A DNA stretch of 64,000 nt from Janthinobacterium sp. FW305-129 (lineage in GTDB: Bacteria > Pseudomonadota > Gammaproteobacteria > Burkholderiales > Burkholderiaceae_D). The notes under the pieces are model-generated. The model saw nothing but the letters and a program-made list of their open reading frames with translations, was not told the DNA's origin and did not search any database. Where the stretch lies: contig NZ_JACYMM010000001.1 in NCBI RefSeq assembly GCF_020858115.1, positions 310,001 through 374,000 of the forward strand. The letters run 5' to 3'. Shown one piece after another: positions 45,712 to 54,512 of the stretch. Position 1 is the stretch's first letter, and each line of letters begins with the position of its first letter. The position numbers and the translations under genes are program-made.

Positions 45712-45757
45712 AAAAAACGCTACTTTGGCGGCTGATCTCCACCTTCGCCAAAGTAGC
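45712..45757. terminator. Hairpin between cadA and the hydrolase gene; minus-strand terminator shape
   Basis: GCTACTTTGGCG (45719-45730) pairs perfectly with 45746-45757. Six A bases precede it on the plus strand, so the minus transcript would be a GC stem followed by a U tract. On the plus strand the right arm ends two bases before the next start codon and can hide the translation start. Confidence 0.7.
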
Positions 45758-45759
45758 CG

Positions 45760-47202
45760 ATGACCTTACTGCCCCGCCTGACCCTGCTGGCCACGCTGCT
45801 GGCAGGAGCTTCGCTGCACGCCGAACCGATGTTTTTCACGCCCTGCTCCGATACGGCCATGCCCGGCAGCCTGTGCTCGGGCTTGAACGTGCCTGGCAGC
45901 TACGATGCCCAGGGCCGCGCCGTCGGCGAGGCGGATGCCATGCACGTCTTCGTGCGCAAGTTTGCCGCCGATGTGCCTGCCGGCAAGCCCGCCAAGGGCA
46001 CGCTGTGGCTGGTGGCGGGCGGCCCCGGCGAATCGGGCGCCTCGTTCTACAGCCTGCTGCCCACCCTGCGCCGCAGTTTTCCCGGCTTTGAATTCCTGAT
46101 TCCCGACCACCGCGGCACGGGCCATTCGTCGCGCCTGTGCAAGGTGGAAGAGTCGGAACAAAGCCCAGCCGGCCGCGCGCTGCTAGGTGCCGAATGGGCC
46201 AGCTGCTTCAAGGGCATCAATCTGATGCCCGAGTACGCGGCGCAATTTTCCATCACCACGGCCGCGCGCGACTTGAAAGCCTTGATCGAGGGGGAACGGA
46301 GCAAGCACAAGCAGCCGCCCGTGTATGTATACAGTGTGTCGTATGGTACGCAGCTGGTCTTGCGCACCTTGCAGCTGGGGCCGCTGCCCGTCCAGGGCGT
46401 CATTTTTGATTCGCTGGTGCCGCCGCAAGCGGATGCGCGCTGGGACTTGAGCCAGCGCTCGCACGTGGTCAACCAGGTCGGCATGCAGGTGCTGGCCCGC
46501 TGCGATGCGGATGCGGCTTGCCATGCGGCATTGGGCGAGCCGGCCGAAGCCTTGTACCGCCGCGTGCTGGACAAGACGCAAGCCGATCCCGCCCTGCTGG
46601 CGCAGATTCCCGGCAAGAGCCTGAAAAACTTCCTCGGCGGCATGCTCGACGTGCCGGCCGCCCGCGCCCGCATCCCGTATCTGCTGCGCGACCTGGACCA
46701 GGGCAAGGATGGGGAGCTGGCGTCCGTGCGCGCCACCCTGACGCAGGCGGCGGCCGGCCTGGGCAGCTATCCCCAGTCGCCGCTGTCGATTCCGCTGGTC
46801 AGCATCATCAGCAATTCGGAAAACAATCTGCAGCCGTCCTTGCGCCCGAACTGGACGGCCGCCGACCTCGACCGTGAAGAGGCGGACTTGCTGTTGACCA
46901 GTCCCCTGCCCCGCATCCTGCTGGGCGGCGGCTTGCCCACCTACCCGCGCGATGCCTATTTCGGCGCCCTGCCGGCGAAAGTGCCGCCAACTTTGGTGCT
47001 GCAGGGAACGCTGGACCCGAAGACGCCATACGCGGGTGCGCAGGCGCAAGTGCAGGCCTTGACGCAGCGCAAGGCGGGCAAGGTGTCGCTGTCCACCGTG
47101 CACAACGCCCCGCATTTCATCCTGTGGACGGCGCCCGCCTGTTTCGAACAAGCCAGCGCCCGCTTTATTGCCGGCAAGCAGGCACAGGATTGCACGCTGT
47201 AG
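45760..47202 (+). CDS. Exported alpha/beta hydrolase, TAP-like
   Basis: 480 residues. Signal peptide LPRLTLLATLLAGASLHA. Alpha/beta-hydrolase core with the oxyanion region LVAGGPGESGASF and the DHRGTGHS loop. The nucleophile elbow is YSVSYGT with Ser194; the first Gly of GxSxG is replaced by Ser192. The C-terminal TAP-like part (LVLQGTLDPKTPY and HNAPHFIL) gives the Asp and His. The family includes secreted tripeptidyl aminopeptidases and esterases. No ribosome binding site except within a hairpin. It is followed by a second hydrolase after 29 bp. Confidence 0.85.
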   Translation: MTLLPRLTLLATLLAGASLHAEPMFFTPCSDTAMPGSLCSGLNVPGSYDAQGRAVGEADAMHVFVRKFAADVPAGKPAKGTLWLVAGGPGESGASFYSLLPTLRRSFPGFEFLIPDHRGTGHSSRLCKVEESEQSPAGRALLGAEWASCFKGINLMPEYAAQFSITTAARDLKALIEGERSKHKQPPVYVYSVSYGTQLVLRTLQLGPLPVQGVIFDSLVPPQADARWDLSQRSHVVNQVGMQVLARCDADAACHAALGEPAEALYRRVLDKTQADPALLAQIPGKSLKNFLGGMLDVPAARARIPYLLRDLDQGKDGELASVRATLTQAAAGLGSYPQSPLSIPLVSIISNSENNLQPSLRPNWTAADLDREEADLLLTSPLPRILLGGGLPTYPRDAYFGALPAKVPPTLVLQGTLDPKTPYAGAQAQVQALTQRKAGKVSLSTVHNAPHFILWTAPACFEQASARFIAGKQAQDCTL

Positions 47203-47231
47203 TTCCCCCACACTATATAGAAGAGGACGAT

Positions 47232-48281
47232 ATGCGCATCACAGGCCTGGCATTGCTGTTGTTAACTTGTATCGGCACGGCGCAGGCGGCGCCCGCCTCG
47301 CCGTCCATCTGCGCCTCGCCTGCGCAAGCCGTGCGCGAACAGGGCTATGTGCCCATCAATGGCATCGGGCAATGGATCACCGTCACGGGCGCCGCCTGCG
47401 GCAATCCCGTGATCCTCTTCATCCATGGCGGCCCCGGCAATGCCTTGAGTCCGTTTGCGGACGCCATCTATGCGGGCTGGCAACAGAATTACACGCTGGT
47501 GCAGTGGGACCAGCGCGGCGCGGGCATGACGTATGCGAAACAGCGGCCAACGGACGATGTGCCCTTGACGGTGGAACAGATGCGCGACGACGGCATCGCC
47601 GTGGCCCGCTATCTGCAGCAGCACCTGGGCAAGGATAAAGTCATTTTGATGGGCAGTTCCTGGGGATCGATCCTGGGCGTGCACATGGCCAAGGCGCAGC
47701 CGGACCTGTTCCACGCGTACATCGGCACGGCGCAAGTGGTCAATGCGCGCGACAACGAGAGCGGCATGTACCGGGAAGTGCTTGCGCTGGCGCAAGCAGC
47801 CGGCGATAGCGCCACGGTGAATAAACTGACGGCGCTCGGTGCGCCGCCATGGACCGATCCGCGCAACTTCGGCATCCTGCGCCGCTTCGACCGCAAATAT
47901 GAGGGATTGGCAACGGATGCGCCGCCGAAGCACTGGTGGCAGCCGGCGCCGTTCTATGCCACGCCGCAAGCGCTGGCCGATGCCGAGGCGGCCGATGATT
48001 ACTCGTACATCCAGTTCATCGGCATGCGCGGCGACGGCATGTTTGCCAAGGTCGACCTGCCCGCGCTGGGCACGCACTTCGACTTGCCCGTGTTCTTCAT
48101 CATGGGCGAAGCGGATCTGCTGACTTCGCCCGCCATTGCGCGCACCTACTTCGACAGCATCACGGCGCCGGCCAAGGGTTTTACGGTGGTAAAACGCGCC
48201 GGGCACGATCCCAACCAGGCCGTGCTGGACGCCCAATGGACGGTCTTGCGCGGCCAGGTGGCGCCGCTGCTCAGTCGTTGA
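47232..48281 (+). CDS. Exported alpha/beta hydrolase, proline-iminopeptidase-like
   Basis: 349 residues from ATG 47232 with AGAGGA upstream. Signal peptide MRITGLALLLLTCIGTAQA. HGGPGNALSPF is the oxyanion HGGP motif of proline iminopeptidases, followed by WDQRGAGMTYA and the nucleophile elbow MGSSWGS with Ser143. The acid is in FIMGEADLL and the catalytic His in AGHDPNQ. Likely a periplasmic or secreted peptidase or esterase acting with its upstream neighbour. Confidence 0.88.
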   Translation: MRITGLALLLLTCIGTAQAAPASPSICASPAQAVREQGYVPINGIGQWITVTGAACGNPVILFIHGGPGNALSPFADAIYAGWQQNYTLVQWDQRGAGMTYAKQRPTDDVPLTVEQMRDDGIAVARYLQQHLGKDKVILMGSSWGSILGVHMAKAQPDLFHAYIGTAQVVNARDNESGMYREVLALAQAAGDSATVNKLTALGAPPWTDPRNFGILRRFDRKYEGLATDAPPKHWWQPAPFYATPQALADAEAADDYSYIQFIGMRGDGMFAKVDLPALGTHFDLPVFFIMGEADLLTSPAIARTYFDSITAPAKGFTVVKRAGHDPNQAVLDAQWTVLRGQVAPLLSR

Positions 48282-48285
48282 GCAC

Positions 48286-49773
48286 TTAAACCGCGCGGCG
48301 TGCCCGCAGATGCAGGTGGCGGATGGTGGCAGCAGCGGCCATCAGGATGGCGGAAGCCGTGGCCAGCACGACAATAAATGCCTTGTCGAAGGCCGAGCGG
48401 GCCAGTTCCGACACTTGCAAGCGCAGTTCGGCCGGCAATTGCTCGGCGGCCAGCAGCGCCGCGTCGAGGGTGTCATGGGCGTTCGGCAACAGGCCCGCGC
48501 TTTCCGGGATCACCAGGGTGGCGCTGTAGACGGCCGACATGATGGTGCCCAGCACCGTCACGCCGATCACGGCGCCCAGCTCGTATGACACTTCCTCGAT
48601 CGAGGCAGCCATGCCGGCTTGCTGGGGAGCAACGTTGAGCATCACGGCGCTCGATGCGGCCGTCATGACGGCGCCCAGGCCCAGGCCCAGGATCACCAGG
48701 CTGGCCACTTGCGCCGAGACGGCGGCGTCATGCAGCAGCAGATACGACGCCATGCCGATGCCGGACAGCAGCAGCGAACCCCACAGGACCTTGGCCTTGT
48801 CGGCGCGCGGCAGCATGAAACCCGTCAGCGGACCGGCAAACACGGACGCCAGCGGCAGCGGCAACAGCAGCAAGCCCGCTTCCAGCGGCGACAATTCCCG
48901 CACCAGTTGCATGTGCTGGCTCAGCGCCAGTTCCATGCCGATCAGGGCGGCGGACGCTACCATGGCGGCGGCCACGGCGCTGGAAAACGGCAGTTCGCGG
49001 AACAGGGCGAAGTCGATCAGCGGCCTGGCTTGCCGCTTCTGGCGGCGCACAAATTTGAGCATGAAGAAGGCGCCCACGGCGAAAGCAAAGGCGGCCAGCG
49101 CATACGACGGCTGCGGCTTGCCCAGCTCCTTGATCGCATACACGCCGCCAAGCAGACCCATCATGATTTGCAGCGAGCCCTTCAAGTCCCACGGCTTGTC
49201 GCGGTTACCGGCCCGTTTCGGCAGGACGACGGCGGCCAGCACCAGGGTCAGCAGCACGATGGGCACGTTGATCAGGAAGACGGAACCCCACCAGTAATGT
49301 TCCATCAGGAAACCACCGAGCACGGGGCCGAACGCGGCGCCGCCGGAGGCAATCGCCGCCCACACGCCGATGGCGAACGAGCGCTCGCGGTTATCGGTAA
49401 ACGTCAGGCGGATGATGGACAAGGTGGCCGGCATCATCAAGGCGGCGCCGACGGCCAGCAGCACGCGGGCAAAGATCAGCCATTCCGCGGCAGGCGAAAA
49501 CGCGGCGCACAGCGAGGCGACGCCGAACACGGCCAGGCCGGCAAGGAAAACGGGTTTGTGGCTCAAACGGTCACCGAGGGTGCCGAGGCCGGGCAACAGA
49601 CCGGAGACGACCAGCGCGTAGACGTTGATGATCCACAGTTTTTGCGAGGAAGTGGCCTGCAAGTCGCGCGTCAGCGCGGGCAAGGCGGTGTAGAGCACGG
49701 TCATGTCGACCACGATCAGGAACAGGGCGCTGGAGACGATGGCCAGCGTCAGCCATTTTTTCATTGGATGCAT
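48286..49773 (-). CDS. MFS multidrug exporter, DHA2 (14-TM) type
   Basis: 495 residues from ATG 49773 (MHPMKKWLTLAIVSSALFLIVVDMTVLYTALPAL). Fourteen hydrophobic helices are seen. Motif D1 is VDMTVLYTALPAL, motif A GDRLSHKP, and motif C GGAAFGPVLGGFL. Proton-driven drug export of the QacA/SmvA group is expected. It ends 4 bp after the convergent hydrolase gene. A start in the leader at 49764 is also possible. No regulator gene of TetR or MarR type is directly beside it. Confidence 0.93.
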   Translation of the reverse strand: MHPMKKWLTLAIVSSALFLIVVDMTVLYTALPALTRDLQATSSQKLWIINVYALVVSGLLPGLGTLGDRLSHKPVFLAGLAVFGVASLCAAFSPAAEWLIFARVLLAVGAALMMPATLSIIRLTFTDNRERSFAIGVWAAIASGGAAFGPVLGGFLMEHYWWGSVFLINVPIVLLTLVLAAVVLPKRAGNRDKPWDLKGSLQIMMGLLGGVYAIKELGKPQPSYALAAFAFAVGAFFMLKFVRRQKRQARPLIDFALFRELPFSSAVAAAMVASAALIGMELALSQHMQLVRELSPLEAGLLLLPLPLASVFAGPLTGFMLPRADKAKVLWGSLLLSGIGMASYLLLHDAAVSAQVASLVILGLGLGAVMTAASSAVMLNVAPQQAGMAASIEEVSYELGAVIGVTVLGTIMSAVYSATLVIPESAGLLPNAHDTLDAALLAAEQLPAELRLQVSELARSAFDKAFIVVLATASAILMAAAATIRHLHLRARRAV

Positions 49774-49892
49774 AAACAACTCATGTATTTTAGTGTAACT
49801 TTTAACAACTATCGGTTTGGATAAATTTGGTGCTGCGCAAATATTTACGTTCCAGGCTGCCACGGGCCTGGGCTTGTCGGGGGCGGCGGGCG

Positions 49893-50477
49893 TCAGCCAC
49901 GGTCGCCATCCTTGTCATCCACGGCGGCATTCGCTGTAGTTGCGTCGAGTTCGCGCAGCATGACGACGGACACTTGCTTGAAGCCGCGGCCCTGGAAGAA
50001 TTGTTGCGCCGTCAGGTTATGCGCGCCGCATTCGAGGAACAAACGGGCGATGCCGTGGCTGCGCAGCTCATCGGCCACCCACTCCACCAGCAAGCTGCCG
50101 ATGCCGCTGCCGCGCACGGAAGGCAGCAAGACCAGGTCGTCCAGCGCGGCGAACGATTTCGAGGCGCGCTGGCGCGTATCGATGGAAACCAAAGCCATGC
50201 CGACGATGGCGTCGCCTGCGGTGGCGACGGCCAGCAGGGTCGAATCGCCATGCGTCCAGTCGTGCGACAGGGCGGCGCGGATTTCGCCGCGTATGACTTC
50301 AGGCAAGTCCGCGCGCCAGTTGCCGGGCGCGTCGGCGCGTTCGCCCTGCAGTTCCGAATGGGAGATATAGTCGGCGCTGACGTTATCAAGGTAGAGCTTG
50401 CACAGCGCATCTTCGGCGCTGGCGTCGTGACACCAGCTGAAGCTGATGGCGGGGGTATGGACTTGGGCGTTTTTCAT
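49893..50477 (-). CDS. GNAT N-acetyltransferase
   Basis: 194 residues. The acetyl-CoA binding motif A is LDDLVLLPSVRGSGIGSLLVEWVADEL (R/Q-x-x-G-x-G/A as RGSGIG), followed by ARLFLECGAHNLTAQQFFQGRGFKQVS, the usual C-terminal strand-helix. The substrate cannot be read. It is divergent from a LysR gene by 97 bp, so it is the likely target of that regulator. Confidence 0.92.
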   Translation of the reverse strand: MKNAQVHTPAISFSWCHDASAEDALCKLYLDNVSADYISHSELQGERADAPGNWRADLPEVIRGEIRAALSHDWTHGDSTLLAVATAGDAIVGMALVSIDTRQRASKSFAALDDLVLLPSVRGSGIGSLLVEWVADELRSHGIARLFLECGAHNLTAQQFFQGRGFKQVSVVMLRELDATTANAAVDDKDGDRG

Positions 50478-50548
50478 GGCGGATCTCGTGTTATTGAATT
50501 AGTAAAAGCATTTTATGTCGCCCCTGAATGGCATTCAAGTTAAAATCC

Positions 50549-50563
50549 ATCTGTAAAACAGAT
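50549..50563. promoter_or_regulatory. Palindrome upstream of lysR
   Basis: ATCTGT-AAA-ACAGAT, a 6-bp-arm perfect inverted repeat 12-26 bp before the LysR start codon and 72-86 bp before the divergent acetyltransferase. It fits an autoregulatory LysR recognition site (T-N11-A form). Confidence 0.6.
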
Positions 50564-50574
50564 AGGTGGATGCC

Positions 50575-51456
50575 ATGCAATGGACTTTGGAACAAATGCG
50601 TTACTTTGAAGCGGCTGTCGCGGCCGGTTCTTTCTCGGGCGCGGCGCGCCGGCTGGGCCGCGCGCAATCGGTGGTCAGCACCTCGATCGGCTTGCTGGAG
50701 GCGGAATTCGGCGTGGAACTGTTCGACCGCTCGCGCCGCAGTGCCGTGCTGACGGAAGCGGGCAAGGTAATGCATCTGGAAGCGTGCGAACTGCTGCGCC
50801 AGGCCGAGCGCTTGCAGCTGCGCGCCCAGCTGCTGAGCGAGGCGCCCGAAGCCCAGCTGACCCTGGCGCTGGACGAAGCCCTGCCCTACCTGGCCATCGG
50901 CACTTTGGTAAAAGAGCTGGCGGCGCGCTATCCGGCGCTGGAACTGGTGATGCTCAACGCCACGGCGTCCGAAGTGGCGCAATACGTGGAGCAGCAGCAA
51001 GCCGACGTGGCTTTTCATTTTGACCGCGGGACGATTTCTCCCGTGCTGGAACAGCAGCACATCGGCAGCGTGGCGCAAGGCGTGTTCGTGGCCAAAGGCC
51101 ATCCGATGGCGCACGGCCAGGAAGTGAGCCGCAACGAGCTGACCCGCTACCGCCAGCTGATCATGGATTCCGAGCTGAACCGCGAACACGCGTTCAGCCC
51201 CGCCGTCTGGTTCTCCGACAGTTTTTACAGCATCGCGGAAATGGTCGCCGACGAGCTGGGCTGGGCGATTCTGCCCCTGAACATCGCCAATTACGACAAT
51301 TACAAGGGGTATTTGCAGGAAGTGCCCTGCCCTGCGCTGGCTTTATCCAGGCTGCCGGTGCGGCGGCTGTCGATACATGGGAAAAAGCTCAGCGAGACGA
51401 GTTTGTGGTTGACGAACAGGCTGGCGGAGTTGCTGGCGGATGGGCCGCGGGGGTGA
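50575..51456 (+). CDS. LysR-family regulator
   Basis: 293 residues from ATG 50575, which has AGGTGG five bases upstream; ATG 50566 is an alternative. Helix-turn-helix MRYFEAAVAAGSFSGAARRLGRAQSVVSTSIGLLEAEFGVELFDRS is standard LysR. The effector domain starts near residue 88. Divergent from the GNAT gene. Confidence 0.93.
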   Translation: MQWTLEQMRYFEAAVAAGSFSGAARRLGRAQSVVSTSIGLLEAEFGVELFDRSRRSAVLTEAGKVMHLEACELLRQAERLQLRAQLLSEAPEAQLTLALDEALPYLAIGTLVKELAARYPALELVMLNATASEVAQYVEQQQADVAFHFDRGTISPVLEQQHIGSVAQGVFVAKGHPMAHGQEVSRNELTRYRQLIMDSELNREHAFSPAVWFSDSFYSIAEMVADELGWAILPLNIANYDNYKGYLQEVPCPALALSRLPVRRLSIHGKKLSETSLWLTNRLAELLADGPRG

Positions 51457-51607
51457 TTAGTGGCCATGGCGGAGCTTGACGACGCCGGCGGCGAAAGCTC
51501 GACCAAGATGCTGGCATGGAAAGTCGGCGCCAGCCTTTGAATTGTAGAACTTCATTCGAACGATTGATATCTCATTTAAAATCAAATTACCAGCAAGGCA
51601 TGAAATC

Positions 51608-51979
51608 ATGAAGATAAGCTGCGACTATGCAAGAGAAGTTGAAATTGCGGTGGAATTTCCAATGTCAATACTATGCGAATATAATGGCCATGACAATTTA
51701 GATGTGACGCTCGATGACAATATAATATATCTGATTAATGAGGCCTTGAGAAAATCCGGAGTATATGTAAAAAACACAGCAATGAAGACATATTATTCCG
51801 AGAAAAATGAAGAAATTCTAAGTTATCAACTGACATTGATCGTTCGGCCACCAGGATTTGACTTGTATTGCATTGTGAATGACTTGACTCAGGAGAATTT
51901 TCATCAAGGATTATGTATTAAACTACAATCTCAGCATCATGGTTTTAGAATAGTATATGCGGAATCTGCAGTCGGATGA
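51608..51979 (+). CDS. AT-rich hypothetical protein
   Basis: 123 residues, AAGG before the ATG. Acidic, mixed alpha/beta with ISCDYAREVEIAVEFPMSILCEYNGHD and a long amphipathic middle. No signal or known domain. Its codon use (many ATA, AAT and TTA codons) is unlike the neighbours, which suggests acquisition. The size and composition are like small immunity or antitoxin-type proteins, but no partner toxin is recognised. Confidence 0.65.
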   Translation: MKISCDYAREVEIAVEFPMSILCEYNGHDNLDVTLDDNIIYLINEALRKSGVYVKNTAMKTYYSEKNEEILSYQLTLIVRPPGFDLYCIVNDLTQENFHQGLCIKLQSQHHGFRIVYAESAVG

Positions 51980-52082
51980 GGCTGAACTGAGCATTGATGT
52001 ATTTCCAAGGCCTGAGTTCAAGAGCAAGCTCACCTGCAGGTCGTTCTCTACCCAGGCTTCATATGTCAGGAAGGATTGCAGC

Positions 52083-52304
52083 ATGGATTTCGATTGGCAT
52101 GGCAGTACCATCACCCGGCACACGGTCATTGACGCCAACTACAGGAACACCCAAAACGTCAGGCGCTTCCTGCTTGCCCAGTGCGGGCCAAAGTTCAAGC
52201 TTGACCGTGAATTCATGGCCTGGATCGGCGATGGCGCCGTCAAAAACATGGGCGATGTCGCGGATGAATGGATGCGCCGACATAATCAAGCCGGTGATGC
52301 GTAA
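52083..52304 (+). CDS. DUF6434-like small protein
   Basis: 73 residues from ATG 52083 with AGGAAGG upstream; longer in-frame starts lie within the preceding gene. FDWHGSTITRHTVIDANYRNTQNVRRFLLAQCGPKF and FMAWIGDGAVKNMGDVADEWMRR match a widespread small domain found alone or attached to SAP domains. Function unknown; nucleic-acid association has been suggested by the SAP fusions. It shares the acquired patch with its neighbours. Confidence 0.75.
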   Translation: MDFDWHGSTITRHTVIDANYRNTQNVRRFLLAQCGPKFKLDREFMAWIGDGAVKNMGDVADEWMRRHNQAGDA

Positions 52305-52337
52305 ATAAAAAATATTGATAAGCACTGAAAGCGTTAC

Positions 52338-52790
52338 ATGATGCACTCAACCGTCGTAAGCAGCTGGCTCGCCATGGCAAAAGACGATCCCGTGGAAATT
52401 GATCCCGACGATATCAATTACGAAGCCCGAACCAATATGTGGAGCTTTTCGCCCACGGACGAGGAAACGCCGCAGATTCATGCGGCCGATATCGTTGCCT
52501 TCATCGGCCAGGTGATCGCGGCCCGCCGCAGCGCGCTCCAGGGCGACGACATGCTGTTCTATTGCTGGCACGATGCGCAATGCCGCCAGTTGCGGTTCAG
52601 CCTGGTGTCGCGCTCGCATGGCCGGCTGCCGTTTCGTTGCGCGCTGCAGGAAACGCAGGATTTATCTCTGATCGCCGAACGCGTGGTGAACGGGGACTGG
52701 CGCAACGAGCACTATATGCAGGCCCCGTCGGAGGACGGCGATGAGCAAGTGCCGTTCATCTTGCCCGTGTTCGTGGTGCCAGTGCCGTAG
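52338..52790 (+). CDS. Hypothetical protein
   Basis: 150 residues, start at ATG 52338 or the adjoining ATG 52341, without a strong ribosome binding site. Acidic at both ends (EIDPDDINYEAR; SEDGDEQVPFILP), with a middle rich in aromatic residues (DMLFYCWHDAQCRQLRFSLVSRSHGRLPF). No family recognised. Base composition is that of the chromosome, so it marks the end of the AT-rich patch. Shape and acidity resemble immunity-like proteins, without proof. Confidence 0.65.
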   Translation: MMHSTVVSSWLAMAKDDPVEIDPDDINYEARTNMWSFSPTDEETPQIHAADIVAFIGQVIAARRSALQGDDMLFYCWHDAQCRQLRFSLVSRSHGRLPFRCALQETQDLSLIAERVVNGDWRNEHYMQAPSEDGDEQVPFILPVFVVPVP

Positions 52791-52793
52791 GAA

Positions 52794-53858
52794 TCAGCAC
52801 GCCAGGAAACGCGCGGGCCGGCAAGCCTCCAGGGCCGTAGCCGGCTGGCCATCGACGATTTCCCCGCTGGCCAGCTGACCCACGATGGCCGCCAGCACGA
52901 CGCCCGGATGCATGGCGCACACGTACACGCCGCCCACCTGCGGCAGGTAGCCGATGACGGGCACGCCGTCAAGCGGCATGGGGCGCAGGCCGATGCCGGC
53001 GAATGCCGGCGCGATGGCCTCCGCCCCCTCCAGTTCGTCCCGGATCGCGCTGGCCGTGCGTAGCGCGATGGCGGCCGGCTGGTTTTCCGGCGCGTCGTCC
53101 AGGTAATCTTCCGCTGCCAGCATGGTCCCGTCCTCGGCTTGCCGCACTTCCATTGCGTGATTGGAAATAATCGCGCGCACGAGGCCGGGCGGCGCCTGGT
53201 AGCGCAGGAAGATGGCGGGCGAGGCGTGAATCGGCAGGCTGGCGCCCAGTTGCGCGGCCAGTTGGGCAGTGCCCGTGCCTGCCGCCAGCACGACCATATC
53301 GGCCCCGATGCGGCCCGCGGCCGTCTCCACGCCCGTCACCTGCGCGTCCCTGGCGGTAAAACCCAGCACTGGCGTGTGCGTGCGGACCGTCGCGCCGAGC
53401 GCCTGGGCCGCTGCCAGCAAGGCGTGCGTGGCGGCAACGGCGTCGAGCGCGCCCTGCTCCGGCTCGTACAGCGCTTGTTCCGGCGGCTGCCGCAGACGTG
53501 GTTCAAGCCGGGCGATGCGCGAGCGGTCCAGCACGATGGATGACGAAGACACGCGCCCATCCTGCGTGCCATACGACAAGGCGCCGTGCCAGCGCACCGT
53601 CAGGCCCGGCACCTGCGTTTCCAGTTGGCGCCAGGCCGCGATGGCGCCGCCGCGCAGGGCCGCGATGGGGTCCTGCCCCGCGCAGGACGCGTTAATCCAC
53701 GCAAACGAGGTGCCCGTCACGCCGGACGCGACGCCGCCCGCCTCGACCACGGTGACTTGTGCGCCCTTGCTGGCCAGGTGGTAGGCGAGCGACGCGCCGA
53801 CGATGCCGGCGCCGATGACGACGATGCGTGCTGGACGTTTGAGGCTTTCCTGATTCAT
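52794..53858 (-). CDS. FAD-dependent D-amino-acid oxidase-like oxidoreductase
   Basis: 354 residues from ATG 53858. The N-terminal dinucleotide motif is VVIGAGIVGASLAYHLASKGAQVTVVEAG, the FAD GxGxxG with a terminal acidic residue. A C-terminal GLRPMPLDGVPVIGYLPQVGGVYVCAMHPGV is the second FAD site of the DAO/glycine-oxidase family. It converts amines or D-amino acids to imino acids with FAD. It is transcribed with the upstream GNAT gene (20 bp gap). Confidence 0.92.
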   Translation of the reverse strand: MNQESLKRPARIVVIGAGIVGASLAYHLASKGAQVTVVEAGGVASGVTGTSFAWINASCAGQDPIAALRGGAIAAWRQLETQVPGLTVRWHGALSYGTQDGRVSSSSIVLDRSRIARLEPRLRQPPEQALYEPEQGALDAVAATHALLAAAQALGATVRTHTPVLGFTARDAQVTGVETAAGRIGADMVVLAAGTGTAQLAAQLGASLPIHASPAIFLRYQAPPGLVRAIISNHAMEVRQAEDGTMLAAEDYLDDAPENQPAAIALRTASAIRDELEGAEAIAPAFAGIGLRPMPLDGVPVIGYLPQVGGVYVCAMHPGVVLAAIVGQLASGEIVDGQPATALEACRPARFLAC

Positions 53859-53878
53859 CTCTGATAATTGTTTATTTC

Positions 53879-54421
53879 TCACAGGATAGAGTCTACCCCA
53901 GCCGCCCGCAAATCCAGCGCATAGGCATGGCCATCGACAACATTGCCTTCCACCATGGCGATATCGGGCACGGCCATTCCCTGCACGAAACCGCAGCGCT
54001 CCAGCACGCGGATCGACGCCGCATTGCCGTCGATGGCGTAGGCACACAGACTGGCCAGCCGCCATTCGTCTTGCGCCAGATCAATCAGATGGCGCAGCGC
54101 GGCCGTTGCCAGGCCCTTGCCCGCCTGCTGCTCGCCGATGCGGTAGCCGACTTCGGCTACGCGTTGTTCCCGGTCAATGTCCTTGAGGTTGGCGCGCCCG
54201 ATCAATCGTCCGTGTTCAGCCACGATGACGCAGGGATGCATGCGGCCCTGTGCGTGCTCGTCCAGAAATTGTGCGACGTGGGCATGAATGCCGTCGAGGC
54301 TGTAAAAATCATCGGGGCGCCGGTCGATATGGCGCTCGAACCAGGCCCGGTTGGCTTGCTCGAAAGCCAACAAGGGCGCGGCATCGCCGGGGCGCAGGGT
54401 GCGAATGGTAAATATGCTCAT
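53879..54421 (-). CDS. RimJ/RimL-type GNAT acetyltransferase
   Basis: 180 residues. FTIRTLRPGDAAPLLAFEQANRAWFERH is the N-terminal pattern of ribosomal-protein-like acetyltransferases; VGYRIGEQQAGKGLATAALRHLIDLA is the acetyl-CoA loop (QQAGKGLA), and NAASIRVLERCGF completes the fold. Probable alpha-N-acetylation of a protein or small amine. It is upstream of and co-directional with the FAD enzyme and divergent from the HTH-citrate synthase. Confidence 0.92.
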   Translation of the reverse strand: MSIFTIRTLRPGDAAPLLAFEQANRAWFERHIDRRPDDFYSLDGIHAHVAQFLDEHAQGRMHPCVIVAEHGRLIGRANLKDIDREQRVAEVGYRIGEQQAGKGLATAALRHLIDLAQDEWRLASLCAYAIDGNAASIRVLERCGFVQGMAVPDIAMVEGNVVDGHAYALDLRAAGVDSIL

Positions 54422-54512
54422 GGAGACTCCTGGAAAGGCATGAGTCTAGTGACGCGCCGCCCGGCCCGTCAATCTTGATTCCATCAATCAATATAAAGCG
54501 ACAGCCGCTACA

